DNA of 64,000 bases from Bhargavaea massiliensis (GCF_018390575.1 NZ_JAHBCJ010000001.1:186001-250000), one strand, 5' to 3'. Positions 16,425 through 25,869 are shown, numbered from the stretch's first letter. The notes: generated by a model not told the origin, from the sequence alone. Translations and numbers: made by a program.

Positions 16425-17210
16425 TTACAGGATCACCTTCCGGATTCTCGTCGAGAGGAGTTCGATCAGAATGACCGCCAGCACGATCGTGATCGTGATC
16501 AGCGCGACCACTTCGTAGTTCATCGTCTTGTAGTACATGTCGAACATATAGCCGATTCCAGTGCCGGTCAGGATGCCCACGAGCGTGGCGCTGCGGATGT
16601 TCGTCTCGATCATGAACAGCACCCAGCTGACCATCTGAGGGAGCCCCTGCGGAACGACGGCCTTGCTGACAATCTGCCAGTACGTGGCGCCTGTCGCCCG
16701 GAGCGCCTCGACCGACCCGAGCGCCGCTTCATCGATTGTCTCGATAAAGGCGCGGGTCAGAAAACCGACCGTACCGACGAACAGGGCGAGGAACCCGGTC
16801 ACCGAGTTTTGGCCGAAAGAGAGGAGAAGAATGAGCGACCAGGCCACGACCGGGATATTACGCGACAAAGAGGCGACAAAGCGGGCCACGGCGCCGAACG
16901 CCCGGTACACCATTGTCGTCTTCGAGCCCATGATCGCAAGGAACAGCGACAGTGCGGCGGCAATCGTCGTGGCGGCAATCGACATGAAGACGGTCTCGAG
17001 CAGTTTCTCCATGATGTCCGGCAGCTTGCCGAGCGCCTCCCCGTTCACGAGCATGTTGGAGGCCATCCACGCCATTGCCCCCGGCACAGCCTCGAGGCTG
17101 CTGACAAAGCCGTAGTCGGTGACCCATGCGGACAGATAGGTGAGGACGATGACTCCAAGGAACAGCATCGTCATCTGGAATTTTCGTTTTTTCAGCACGG
17201 TTTCATTCAT
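16425..17210 (-). CDS. phnE: Phosphonate ABC transporter permease PhnE (first)
   Basis: 261 aa, six TM helices, with the coupling loop FIETIDEAALGSVEALRATGA, which resembles the loop of the second permease. It follows phnC by 14 bp and runs straight into phnE2. Forms the membrane channel for phosphonate uptake. Confidence 0.9.
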   Translation of the reverse strand: MNETVLKKRKFQMTMLFLGVIVLTYLSAWVTDYGFVSSLEAVPGAMAWMASNMLVNGEALGKLPDIMEKLLETVFMSIAATTIAAALSLFLAIMGSKTTMVYRAFGAVARFVASLSRNIPVVAWSLILLLSFGQNSVTGFLALFVGTVGFLTRAFIETIDEAALGSVEALRATGATYWQIVSKAVVPQGLPQMVSWVLFMIETNIRSATLVGILTGTGIGYMFDMYYKTMNYEVVALITITIVLAVILIELLSTRIRKVIL

Positions 17211-17224
17211 TTGCGGAAGGCTCC

Positions 17225-18001
17225 TCAGACAGTGATCAGTTCGCGCATCTCCACGGCAGTCTTCATGCCGTAGATTTCATCGGTGAAGCGTTGCGAGAGC
17301 AGAGGGCTCGGGCCATCAAAGACGACTTCGCCTTTCCTCAGCCCGATGATCCGGTTGGCATAGTCCTTCGCCACATACACCTGGTGGAGGTTGACGATGC
17401 ACGTGATGCCGAACTCGATGGAGATCGTTTTCAGGTGATCCATGATGACCTTGGATGAGTTCGGGTCGAGTGAGGCGATCGGCTCGTCGCAGAGGATGAT
17501 TTTCGGATCCTGGATCAGCGCCCGGCAAATGCCGACTCGCTGCTGCTGGCCGCCGCTCAACTGGTCGCACCGCTTGTAGGCATGCTCGGCAATCCCAAGT
17601 TTTTCGAGCAGATCGAACGCCTTGCGCTTTTCCGCTTCCGTAAAACGCCCGAGGACCCCCTGAAGGGTCGACTTGTACCCGAAACGCCCGTGCAGGACGT
17701 TTTCGATGACTGTCAGTCTCGGAACGAGATTGTAGTGCTGAAACACCATGCCGATGTTTTTGCGGACATCGCGCAGACCTTTCTTGTTCTGCGCGCCGAC
17801 ATCCTTGCCGTCAAAGAACACCTGGCCATCCCCGATGTCGACCAGCCGGTTCAGGCAGCGCAGCATCGTCGATTTACCCGCTCCCGATGGGCCGATCACT
17901 GCGATAAACTCCCCTGCTTCAATTGAAAACGAAATATCCTTCAGGATCGGATTGCCCGTCTGGTAGGACTTCGTCAGACCGTTCACTTCCAGTAATGGCA
18001 C
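17225..18001 (-). CDS. phnC: Phosphonate ABC transporter ATP-binding protein PhnC
   Basis: 258 aa from GTG 18001 with AAGGAG 8 bases upstream; the longer frame to 18058 is rejected. Walker A GPSGAGKST, signature LSGGQQQRV, Walker B IILCDEPIASLD, H-loop NLHQV. Powers phosphonate (or phosphite/phosphate ester) import. Gene order phnD-phnC-phnE-phnE is the standard uptake operon. Confidence 0.93.
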   Translation of the reverse strand: MPLLEVNGLTKSYQTGNPILKDISFSIEAGEFIAVIGPSGAGKSTMLRCLNRLVDIGDGQVFFDGKDVGAQNKKGLRDVRKNIGMVFQHYNLVPRLTVIENVLHGRFGYKSTLQGVLGRFTEAEKRKAFDLLEKLGIAEHAYKRCDQLSGGQQQRVGICRALIQDPKIILCDEPIASLDPNSSKVIMDHLKTISIEFGITCIVNLHQVYVAKDYANRIIGLRKGEVVFDGPSPLLSQRFTDEIYGMKTAVEMRELITV

Positions 18002-18088
18002 TGAAAAAACTCCTTTTCTTGATAAGATGGCCTTGGCGGAGTGGCCGGCCGGCAACACGCCGTTCCGGCGGGCCGGGAACCAATCAAC

Positions 18089-19120
18089 TCAGTTGGAAAG
18101 CTCGCGGATCGGATCGAACCAGCTGTCTTCCACTTCCACGAAGCGCTCCCCCTCCGTCTTCTTGAAGAGGCCGGATGCTTCCGAGTCTTCCGGCACAAAG
18201 ATTTCTTCATTGTCGGCGATTTCCTCCGAAGTGAAGACATCGCGAATCTTATTGAAGTCCTCTTCGCTCAGCACTTCCGTGTTGGCGACAAACGGCGCGT
18301 TCAGGACAGGCGTCACGCTGACGAGCACAAACTCTTCTCCGGGCACGGTGTGGAACGGCTCTGCCGCTCCATCCTTCACCCGGTAGACGGAGCCCGGCAT
18401 GTTGGCCTCTCCTTCGGCCACTTCCACATAGTTATCCACGCACGTATCGCAGAATGCGGCCGCTTCAACGGTTCCTTTAAGCAGGTTCACTGCCGAGCCT
18501 TGGTGGGAGCCGCCGAACTGGACCTGTTCAAAGAACGGGCCGCCCTCCATCAGGTCTTCCTCACTCAGCCCCTTGTCGGAGAAGTGATTCAGGATTGAGG
18601 AAGAAGGGACGACAAAGCCCGAAGTCGAGCTGTTCGAGACGAAGGAGAATGACTTTCCCTCGATCGGGTCGATCGTATAATTGTCGCCGTTCTTGTATTC
18701 GTCCGCATTTTCCTTTTCGACTGCAATCCAGGAATGATACTTGGCGTCATCCAGCGTACCGGATGGGCCGGTCGGGACGGCCAGCGGTTCGATGGCGTCG
18801 TTGCCTTCCTTGGCCTCGATATAGCCCTGTGCGCCCATGAAAGCGAGCTCTGCGTTGTTGTTGACGATCGTTTCGATGGCGATGGCGTAGTCCGTCGTCA
18901 AGTGGTGCTTGACTTCTTTGCCGGTGGCTTCGCCGACCGCGTCCCCGATCGCGTCACGCGCACTCTTCAGGTCATTCCCGGATTCGTTCGGATACCAGAC
19001 GATGTCGACCACGTCGTCTCCCTTGCCGGTGCTTTCCGCGTCTCCTTCTGAACAAGCTCCCATCAGTGCGGCAGTGGCTGCGGCCGCAAGCAGCAGTCCG
19101 AATCGTCGTTTTTTCATCAT
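18089..19120 (-). CDS. phnD: Phosphonate ABC transporter substrate-binding lipoprotein PhnD
   Basis: 343 aa. Signal peptide KKRRFGLLLAAAATAALMGAC with a lipobox-like MGAC, then a PBP2 fold with VDIVWYPNESGNDLKSAR, GFVVPSSSIL and FGGSHQGSAVNLLKG, where the Ser/His residues would hold the phosphonate head group. AAAGGGGA precedes the start; two ATG codons are adjacent and either could be used. The gene follows the PHP gene by 119 bp with no clear terminator, so lyase and transport genes may share a transcript. Confidence 0.9.
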   Translation of the reverse strand: MMKKRRFGLLLAAAATAALMGACSEGDAESTGKGDDVVDIVWYPNESGNDLKSARDAIGDAVGEATGKEVKHHLTTDYAIAIETIVNNNAELAFMGAQGYIEAKEGNDAIEPLAVPTGPSGTLDDAKYHSWIAVEKENADEYKNGDNYTIDPIEGKSFSFVSNSSTSGFVVPSSSILNHFSDKGLSEEDLMEGGPFFEQVQFGGSHQGSAVNLLKGTVEAAAFCDTCVDNYVEVAEGEANMPGSVYRVKDGAAEPFHTVPGEEFVLVSVTPVLNAPFVANTEVLSEEDFNKIRDVFTSEEIADNEEIFVPEDSEASGLFKKTEGERFVEVEDSWFDPIRELSN

Positions 19121-19239
19121 TCGATCCCCTTTTCCAGATGTTTTGGCTTTTTCATTCTGCAGATCCTGCGTGGTTCAGCTTCATTGAAGCACGGAAGCGG
19201 GCTGCGCGGCTATGGGTTGGGCCGCTTCTTTAGACGGTT

Positions 19240-20061
19240 TTAAGAATATTTACAAGACATTAACAGCGCGTTGTCCGGACTGGTGAATTCCCCCATGTTT
19301 ACAGGGGTGCCGTACCGGCCGTGATAGTCAGACCCACCCGTTGTGAACAAGCCGTATTCAGCAACCAGCCCGTCGACACGTTCATGGTCTTCCGCCGTAT
19401 GGTCCGGATGGTGGCGTTCGATGCCGTCCAGGCCGATTTCTGCAAGTTCCGGAATGAGCTCGTAGGAATCCAGCTGACCGGGATGCGCAATGACCGCGAA
19501 GCCGCCGTCTTCCTTGATGGCACGAACGGCATCGAACACGTCGATGTACCGGATATCACCCGAGGCCGGCCCTCCGTCCTTGAACAGGGAGCGGTAAAGC
19601 TGCTGGTAGTCTGCGGATTCAAAAGGCTGTGCCGTCAGCAGGTCCATGAGGTGCTGCTTGTAGACGATGCCGCCTTCCGGAACCATGGCGAGCACCTGCT
19701 CCTCGTCAAGCCGGAGGCCGGTTTCACGGATTTTCCCGGCCTGTGCAAGCGTGTGCCGGTGGCGCCGTTCCAAAAGCGGCCGGCAAAGGGCATGGATGTG
19801 CCGCGCATCGGAGCGGTAATCGTATCCGAGCACATGGACTTTGCGGTTCCGTCTGAAGTCATAGGCAGAGATTTCAATTCCCGGGATGACGGTCACTCCA
19901 TATTCACGACCCAAGGCGAGCGCCTCTTCCAGGCCGGCAGTCGTGTCGTGGTCGACAAAGCTGATGTGGGTGATGCCTGCAGCAACAGCCTGCTCCAGAA
20001 CCTCCCGGATTGTATCGGCCCCATCCGAGTACCGGCTGTGGACATGAAGATCTGCTTTCAT
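19240..20061 (-). CDS. PHP-domain phosphoesterase in C-P lyase operon (PhnPP-like)
   Basis: 273 aa. PHP metal motifs: ADLHVHSRYSDG at the N-terminus, SFVDHDTT, PGIEISAYD, a late AHPGQ and GGSDYHGRYG. Its start overlaps phnL by 4 bp, so it belongs to the lyase operon. No phnP or phnN is present. PHP enzymes named PhnPP in such clusters hydrolyse both phosphate esters of 5-phosphoribosyl 1,2-cyclic phosphate, the C-P lyase product, giving ribose 5-phosphate; the same role is inferred here. Confidence 0.82.
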   Translation of the reverse strand: MKADLHVHSRYSDGADTIREVLEQAVAAGITHISFVDHDTTAGLEEALALGREYGVTVIPGIEISAYDFRRNRKVHVLGYDYRSDARHIHALCRPLLERRHRHTLAQAGKIRETGLRLDEEQVLAMVPEGGIVYKQHLMDLLTAQPFESADYQQLYRSLFKDGGPASGDIRYIDVFDAVRAIKEDGGFAVIAHPGQLDSYELIPELAEIGLDGIERHHPDHTAEDHERVDGLVAEYGLFTTGGSDYHGRYGTPVNMGEFTSPDNALLMSCKYS

Positions 20062-20771
20062 CGCTGCACCTCCGGCATTCCGCGAAGGGCTTTTTCGTTC
20101 ATGTCATACACGCAGTCGCACAGTCCTTCCATGAACTCCAGGTCGTGGAAGATGCCGACGAGCGTCGTGCCGTCCGCCTTCAGCTTCTCGATGACTTCCC
20201 GGACCTTCAGCTTGGATTGATAATCCAGGCTTGCGGTCGGCTCATCCAGCAGCAGAAGGCGCGGCTTCTTCACCGTCGCGATGGCGATGTTCAGCCGGAG
20301 TTTTTCCCCGCCGGAGAACGTGTTCGGAAACGTATCCCACAGCCGCTCATCCAGATCGAAATTGCGAAGCGACCGCTCGGCCTCGAGTTTTGCCTCCCCG
20401 GGCGTTTGACCCATGCCGAGGAGCGCCTGCTCGACGAGTTCCCTCGCCGTCGTGCGCGGCATGACGTTCAGGAACTGTGAGACGTAGCCGATCTCATGCT
20501 TTCTCAGCCAGATGATCTGTCGCTCTTCCGCCTTCAGCAGATCGATTTTGCCGAACCGCTCCGAGTCGAACCAGATCTCCCCCTCATCGGGCAGATAAGT
20601 GCGGTAAACGCTTTTCAGGATGGTCGACTTGCCGCTTCCGCTCTTGCCGACGATGCCGATAAATCCGCCCTGCTCCAAGCTGAAGCTGATGCCATCCACT
20701 GCTTTCCTCGTGGCGTTCAGATGATGGCTCGTGAACCGCTTGCCGAAATCTTTCACTTCAAGCATGACCAA
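20058..20771 (-). CDS. phnL: C-P lyase ATP-binding protein PhnL
   Basis: 237 aa ABC-type ATPase: Walker A GKSGSGKST, signature FSGGEKLRL, Walker B LLLLDEPTASLD. Start is TTG 20771 with GGAGG 8 bases upstream; an ATG six bases later is possible. Unlike transporters it has no permease partner; PhnL takes part with PhnGHIM in coupling ribose triphosphate to methylphosphonate. Four-base overlap with the PHP gene. Confidence 0.9.
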   Translation of the reverse strand: MVMLEVKDFGKRFTSHHLNATRKAVDGISFSLEQGGFIGIVGKSGSGKSTILKSVYRTYLPDEGEIWFDSERFGKIDLLKAEERQIIWLRKHEIGYVSQFLNVMPRTTARELVEQALLGMGQTPGEAKLEAERSLRNFDLDERLWDTFPNTFSGGEKLRLNIAIATVKKPRLLLLDEPTASLDYQSKLKVREVIEKLKADGTTLVGIFHDLEFMEGLCDCVYDMNEKALRGMPEVQR

Positions 20772-20786
20772 GTTGTCCCCCTCCTC

Positions 20787-21968
20787 TCAGCTTTTCCGGT
20801 AATTCGTCCGGGTGACGACCACGCCGTTGACCATCGTTGCGCTCAGCATCGGGTAGCCGTCGTCCATCCGCTCGATGATGAGCAGATCCGCTTTTTTCCC
20901 CGGGCAGACCGAACCGATTTCCTGTTCCATGTTGACGGCCTGTGCCGGTCGGATCGTCACCTTGGCGAACCCTTCGTGGAGAGGCAGGCCGCACTCGTCG
21001 TGGAGCTTGAAGATCGAATGCAGGAGCGCCGCCGGATAGTAGTCGCTGCACAGAATGTCCGCGCAGCCTTCCCGGATCGCTTCCGCGGCCGACAAATTGC
21101 CCGAATGCGAGCCGCCCATCAGCACGTTCGGCGCACCGACGATCGTGGCCATCCCCAGTTCATTCGCTTTTTTGGCGACATCCAATGTGATCGGGAACTC
21201 ACTGATGGTCGTGCCGTACGAACGGACCAGCTCCAGCTTCTTCTCATGGTCGTCATCGTGGGAGGCAATCGCGATGCCCCTGGCAATTGCGATTTCGGCG
21301 ACTTCCTGGATACGCTCGATCGTCATCTGTTCGCGGCTCGTGCGTTCGGCGATCAGGACACCCACTTCATCGTCCGAGATGTCCCGGTAACCCTTCAGGG
21401 TGTTCCGGTACACCTCGAGGTCCCGGTACTGGCCCTGCCCCGGCGTGTGGTCCATGAACGACAGGAGGTGCACCTTCCCGTCTTGGATGTTTTGCATCAG
21501 CGTGTCCACTTCTCCGATGTTGTCGACTTCGAACCGGGCGTGGAGCCGGTGGCGGATCAGGTGGAGCCCGTCCCGAAGCGAACTGATCGCATCGACAAGG
21601 CGCTGGACGTTCTCCGGCTGCCGGATCGGCTTATGGCTGAACATGTCTTCCTTGTAGAAAGACAGGGAATGGAACATCGTCGTAATCCCGTGGTTGATGA
21701 GAATCTTCTCGGCTTCCCGCAGGGCCATGTTAAAGTCCATCATGCTTGTCGGACGGGGAGAAGCAATCGTCTCGATGTAGTCGGAATGGATGTCAACGAA
21801 GCCCGGCGTGATGTAGCCGCCGTTTGCATCGAGTCGCTCCGCATCCGGCCAGTGCACGATTTCCTCCTCCGGAACGATGTCCGCGATCCGGTCTCCATCG
21901 ACGAGCACGGCCATTCCCTCAAGAATCCGGTCTTCCAGAATGATCTTTCCGTTATGCAGAATGTGCAT
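20787..21968 (-). CDS. phnM: PhnM, ribose 1-methylphosphonate 5-triphosphate diphosphatase
   Basis: 393 aa amidohydrolase-fold enzyme: metal site GYITPGFVDIHSDYIE, later IASHDDDHE, and CSDYYPAALLHS near the C-terminus. Removes pyrophosphate from alpha-D-ribose 1-methylphosphonate 5-triphosphate to give the PhnJ substrate. GGAGG stands before ATG 21968. Located between phnK and phnL with 14-15 bp gaps. Confidence 0.93.
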   Translation of the reverse strand: MHILHNGKIILEDRILEGMAVLVDGDRIADIVPEEEIVHWPDAERLDANGGYITPGFVDIHSDYIETIASPRPTSMMDFNMALREAEKILINHGITTMFHSLSFYKEDMFSHKPIRQPENVQRLVDAISSLRDGLHLIRHRLHARFEVDNIGEVDTLMQNIQDGKVHLLSFMDHTPGQGQYRDLEVYRNTLKGYRDISDDEVGVLIAERTSREQMTIERIQEVAEIAIARGIAIASHDDDHEKKLELVRSYGTTISEFPITLDVAKKANELGMATIVGAPNVLMGGSHSGNLSAAEAIREGCADILCSDYYPAALLHSIFKLHDECGLPLHEGFAKVTIRPAQAVNMEQEIGSVCPGKKADLLIIERMDDGYPMLSATMVNGVVVTRTNYRKS

Positions 21969-21982
21969 ACTCTTCGTCCTCC

Positions 21983-22831
21983 CTACAGCAGCGAGTAAAC
22001 CAGCTGCTGGGTATATGCGTGATTGGGGTCTTCAAGGATCTGGTCGGTCAGGCCGGATTCGATCACCCGGCCGTTCAGCATGACGAGTGTCCGGTCGGCA
22101 AGCATCCGGATGACGGCCAGGTCGTGGGACACGACAATCATCGAGATGCCGAGGTCGCGCCGGATCTGTTTGATCAGGTCGATGACGGCCGCCTGTACCG
22201 ACAGGTCAAGGCCTGTCGTCACCTCGTCGAGGAACAGGATCGGCGGATCGTTCGACAGGGCCTTGGCGATCTGGACGCGCTGCTGCATGCCGCCGGAGAA
22301 GTTCCGCGGCTCTTCCTTCATCCGGAATAGCGGGATGCTCACAACGTCAAGGAGGCGCTCCCCGGCGGATTGCATGTTCCCAACATGACGTCCGCCCGCG
22401 GCGATCTGTTTTTCCGCGATGTTGCTGATGGCGGAAAAGTCCATCCGGAGGCCCCTGACCGGGTTCTGGTAGACCATGCCGTATTTGTGGTTGCGGATGT
22501 ACCGCTTTCGCTGGGAAGACACGTCGAACAGGTTCTCCCCGGCCAGTTCCGGGTCGTCGATTGTCAGCGTGCCGGCTGTGACGTCCTGGTCAAAATACAG
22601 GCACTGCATCAGGGTCGACTTCCCGCTTCCGCTTTCGCCCACGATCCCGAGAATCTCCCCCGGGTACACGTCGAGCGAGACGTCACTGCAGGCGTAGACC
22701 GTGCCGCAGGACGGGCAGTAGTTCTTGATGAGTCCCGGCCTTCCGGGCTGGCTGCATTCACCGCAGCCCGGGCCGTACTGCTTGGTCAGGTTCTCCACTT
22801 TCAGAAGGGGACGCTCTTCAAATCGTTGCAT
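21983..22831 (-). CDS. phnK: C-P lyase ATP-binding protein PhnK
   Basis: 282 aa ABC-type ATPase: Walker A GESGSGKST, signature FSGGMQQRV, Walker B ILFLDEVTTGLD. Between the first strand and Walker A is an insert with GCGEC and CPSCGTVYAC, five or more cysteines that could form a zinc ribbon. PhnK binds the PhnGHIJ core complex. Overlaps phnJ by 14 bp. Confidence 0.9.
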   Translation of the reverse strand: MQRFEERPLLKVENLTKQYGPGCGECSQPGRPGLIKNYCPSCGTVYACSDVSLDVYPGEILGIVGESGSGKSTLMQCLYFDQDVTAGTLTIDDPELAGENLFDVSSQRKRYIRNHKYGMVYQNPVRGLRMDFSAISNIAEKQIAAGGRHVGNMQSAGERLLDVVSIPLFRMKEEPRNFSGGMQQRVQIAKALSNDPPILFLDEVTTGLDLSVQAAVIDLIKQIRRDLGISMIVVSHDLAVIRMLADRTLVMLNGRVIESGLTDQILEDPNHAYTQQLVYSLL

Positions 22832-23684
22832 GCTGCACCTCTTTTTCGCCCTGGCGCTCCAACCGGTCCGCGCAGTGGCTCGTGTCGTTGCACTGATACT
22901 CCGTCACGCCGGACGCTTCGATGTGGAGTTCATCCAGGAAAACACCGGTCGCGCCGCAGAATCGGCAGGACTTCCCTGAAAAGTCTTCTCCCTCGAACGG
23001 GTGGTCCTCAAAGGCGAGGGAGCGGATATCGGTGTACGGCGGGACGGCGTAGATTTTCTTTTCCCTGCCGGCCCCGAGCAGGATCAGCGCCTCGGAATGG
23101 TCCATTTTCGGGTTATCGAACCGGGGAATCGGGCTCGGCGCCATGACGTAACGGCCGTTGACGAGGACCGGATGATCGGCGCCGGTTGTCGTGCGCCCGT
23201 ATTTCATGATCTGCTCGAACAGCATGAGCCACGCGCCGCTGTATTCGCTCTCGGCATGGAGCCGCCTTGTGACGGATTCTTTTTTCTCATACTGGCGGAG
23301 CGGTTCCGGCATCGGCACCTGCAGGACAAGGACCTGATCCTTGGTGAGCGGGACCTCGGGGATCCGGTGGCGGGACTGGATGAGCGTCGCTTCTTCCGTC
23401 CGTTCGGTGACCGGGATGCCTGTGGTCGCCTGTACCAGCTTCTTGATGCTGACGGCGTTGACCGATTCATCGGCCCCCTGGTCGATCACTTTCAGCACAT
23501 CGTCTTTGCCGACGAGCGAGCAGGTAAGCTGCAGGCCACCCGTCCCCCAGCCGCGCGCCATCGGCATTTCCCGCGAGGCGAACGGCACCTGGTAGCCCGG
23601 GATGGCGACCGCCTTCAGCGTCGCCCTGCGGATCTCTTTTTTCGAGCCTTCATCCAGGAAGGCGAATTGCGGTTCAGCTTTCAT
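22818..23684 (-). CDS. phnJ: PhnJ, C-P lyase (radical SAM)
   Basis: 288 aa from ATG 23684 (GGAAGGGA upstream); the extension to 23744 is rejected. Conserved IPGYQVPFASREMP and GWGTGGLQ, then the four cysteines in CRFC and CNDTSHC that bind the [4Fe-4S] cluster and carry the thiyl chemistry. PhnJ cleaves the C-P bond of ribose 1-methylphosphonate 5-phosphate, releasing methane from methylphosphonate. Overlaps phnI by 11 bp and phnK by 14 bp. Confidence 0.96.
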   Translation of the reverse strand: MKAEPQFAFLDEGSKKEIRRATLKAVAIPGYQVPFASREMPMARGWGTGGLQLTCSLVGKDDVLKVIDQGADESVNAVSIKKLVQATTGIPVTERTEEATLIQSRHRIPEVPLTKDQVLVLQVPMPEPLRQYEKKESVTRRLHAESEYSGAWLMLFEQIMKYGRTTTGADHPVLVNGRYVMAPSPIPRFDNPKMDHSEALILLGAGREKKIYAVPPYTDIRSLAFEDHPFEGEDFSGKSCRFCGATGVFLDELHIEASGVTEYQCNDTSHCADRLERQGEKEVQHATI

Positions 23685-24783
23685 GTCCGTCCCTTCCTTT
23701 CCTCGTGTTCCGCACGCTGTCCAGCTTGGACTGGAATGTGACATAGTGCGGCATCTTCAGGTGCGAGATGAATCCGGTCGATTCCACCGTGTCCACGTGG
23801 AGCAGGACAAACTCCTCGTCATGCGACGGGGCATCGCTTCCAGGGTGCTCCAGGCATTGGTCGAGGATGCTCATGGCGATCGCCTTCGTCTCGTTCTGCC
23901 CGTAGCAGATGCCGTATCCGATCTCGAACCGGAGCTCCTGCTTGCCGTCCGGCCCTTTTATGGGCATCGGAACAAACGACTCCACTTCAGTCGCACGGAC
24001 CGACCCGATGTAGTACGAATCGTCCCCGTCCTCGCCGCCGTGCGCCGGGACCGTAATCGGAAGATTGCCCACGCGGACTTCGCCGACCGTCGGGTGGACC
24101 TGGCCGTAGCCCCTGAGCGACGCATAGCCGAGTGCCGTCACCGCGCCGGTCTGCCCGCGTGTGAGGATCTGCAGGCGCTCGCTGCGTGATGCAGGGAACT
24201 GGAACACGTTCTTCGTGACGTCATCCGGCTCGGTGTTGTCCGGCTCGAATGTCTCGAACAGCCCTTCGTTCCTCAGGTACTCCACCACTTTCGGATATGT
24301 GCCGTCGCCTGCAGCATCTTCCAGGGCGGACAGTTCCGCCTCATATTGTTCCAGCCACTGTTTCCGCTCTGCTTCCTTTTCTTCGAGAAGGGAAAAGTCG
24401 ATCAGCCGGTGCGTGTAGTCATGGGTTGCGCCGAGCAGCTGCCCGCCGGGGATGTCCTTGAAGCTTGCCGAGATCCGGCGCTCCACCGCCATCCGCTCCG
24501 GCTCCACCGTCTCGCTGTAATACAGCCGCGGCAAAGTCGAGCGGTGCGCACGAAGGAGAAACACCGCTTCCTCCATGCTGCCTTCCGCCTGCTTGATGGC
24601 GAGCGCCGCCAGTTCCGGAGAGTAGAGGCTCGCCTCGGACATGACCTGGTCGATGAGCAGCCTCATCGAGGACAGGATGGCGGACACTTCCACCTGATCG
24701 CCGCCCTTGAGACGTTCGTATTTCAGACGGTCGATGGAAGCTTCAATCGCCTCCGTGCCGCCTTTGACCGCTACATAACCCAT
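23674..24783 (-). CDS. phnI: C-P lyase core subunit PhnI
   Basis: 369 aa. MGYVAVKGGTEAIEAS at the N-terminus and TRGQTGAVTALGYASLRGYG in the middle are PhnI signatures. With PhnGHL it attaches methylphosphonate to the ribose of ATP, displacing adenine. AAGGAGG before ATG 24783. Overlaps phnH by 13 bp, showing translational coupling. Confidence 0.95.
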   Translation of the reverse strand: MGYVAVKGGTEAIEASIDRLKYERLKGGDQVEVSAILSSMRLLIDQVMSEASLYSPELAALAIKQAEGSMEEAVFLLRAHRSTLPRLYYSETVEPERMAVERRISASFKDIPGGQLLGATHDYTHRLIDFSLLEEKEAERKQWLEQYEAELSALEDAAGDGTYPKVVEYLRNEGLFETFEPDNTEPDDVTKNVFQFPASRSERLQILTRGQTGAVTALGYASLRGYGQVHPTVGEVRVGNLPITVPAHGGEDGDDSYYIGSVRATEVESFVPMPIKGPDGKQELRFEIGYGICYGQNETKAIAMSILDQCLEHPGSDAPSHDEEFVLLHVDTVESTGFISHLKMPHYVTFQSKLDSVRNTRKGRDGHES

Positions 24784-25379
24784 GCCGATTCCTCCTTCGC
24801 CGAGATGGCCGTCGTGCGCGGAATGCAGGAAATGCGCCCGTCGCCGTCCGTGAAGATGAGGTCGATGCCCGTCGGGAACTCCTGCGTTTTCATGTTCCGT
24901 GTGCTGACCAGCGCTTCACTCAGGGCAATGGGAACGTCCGCTTCATCCTTGATGCCGGGACCTGACAACTTCAATTCCGCCGTCCCTTCCAGTTCTTCGG
25001 ACTCGATGAGCCACGTGGCCGACTGGTGGGGATTCTCGAGCGTGCCGGCCTTGCAGGCGCGCATGGCGTCAAGCAGTTCCGGTTCACTTGTGCATTTGGG
25101 CGCAATGATATAGTCCGCTTCCTCAACAGAAGTGTGCACGGCAAACGTGTAATCCGAGATTTTGCGTCGGATGGCATCGGTACGGTCCCCGAGCACATGG
25201 AACGTGACTTCCGCGTCAAGCACCGTCTGGATTACGAGGAACGTCGCCGGATGGCATTCCCGGACAAAGTCTGCCTTTGCCGCCGATTCCCGGATGTCCG
25301 CGATCTTCCCGGGCCTGGCCATGCACTGCAGCAGTTCACGGTAAACTTTCTGGATGTCATGCACTGAATCGAGTTGCAT
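24771..25379 (-). CDS. phnH: C-P lyase core subunit PhnH
   Basis: 202 aa PhnH: DSVHDIQKVYRELLQCMARPGKI at the N-terminus, LSGPGIKDEADVP, and EFPTGIDLIFTDGDGRISCIPRTT at the end, all typical. PhnH is structurally related to PLP enzymes but binds no cofactor; it forms part of the PhnGHIJ core. Start ATG 25379 with GAAGGGAG upstream. Confidence 0.94.
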   Translation of the reverse strand: MQLDSVHDIQKVYRELLQCMARPGKIADIRESAAKADFVRECHPATFLVIQTVLDAEVTFHVLGDRTDAIRRKISDYTFAVHTSVEEADYIIAPKCTSEPELLDAMRACKAGTLENPHQSATWLIESEELEGTAELKLSGPGIKDEADVPIALSEALVSTRNMKTQEFPTGIDLIFTDGDGRISCIPRTTAISAKEESAWVM

Positions 25380-25391
25380 AGCGATCTCCCT

Positions 25392-25814
25392 TCACCCTTC
25401 CATCGTGTCGAATTGGACTTTTGTCTTTTCCAGAGCGGCCAGTTCCCTGCGCTTCCTGTCTTCCAGGCGGATCTCCTCCGCCTCCAGCATCGCGGTCCAT
25501 CCGGCCGTCTCGGAAAGCCCCGCGCGGCAGGCCGCGTCGATCACCGCCAGGTCTCCGGCCAGCTTTTCCCGGACGCCTGCAACGATGCCGACGCCGATGT
25601 GGTCGCCGATCTCGACCTTCGCTTCCGTCACCAGCACTTCGCCCAGATAAAACAGCGACTGTTTGGCGGTCTCCCTCATCTTGATCATCGTGAGGCCCTG
25701 CCGGGGGGCGGCCAGTTCCCGTACGGGATAGTGATGCCTGATTTCAGATGCAAGCCGCTCGGCCAGCTCCGGGTTCCCTTCAATCAGGATTTCAGTCATG
25801 CGTCTCCGCTTCAT
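25392..25814 (-). CDS. phnG: C-P lyase core subunit PhnG
   Basis: 140 aa from ATG 25814 (AGGAGGGAG upstream). LVMIKMRETAKQ-type core (here GLTMIKMRETAKQSLFYLGE), VTEAKVEIGDHIGVGIVAG. First gene of the lyase operon; part of the PhnGHIJ complex. A Pho-box-like site lies 56-82 bases upstream. Confidence 0.92.
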   Translation of the reverse strand: MKRRRMTEILIEGNPELAERLASEIRHHYPVRELAAPRQGLTMIKMRETAKQSLFYLGEVLVTEAKVEIGDHIGVGIVAGVREKLAGDLAVIDAACRAGLSETAGWTAMLEAEEIRLEDRKRRELAALEKTKVQFDTMEG

Positions 25815-25869
25815 TTTGACTCTCCCTCCTCTGACTGACTCCATCCTAACTTGGCGACAACTTAGCGCG

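Noticed and set aside
15825-17273. Long plus-strand reading frame of 482 codons
   Set aside because: It runs antisense to phnE1, phnE2 and phnC, is full of Arg/Asp/His as expected of a mirror frame in GC-rich DNA, and has no RBS.
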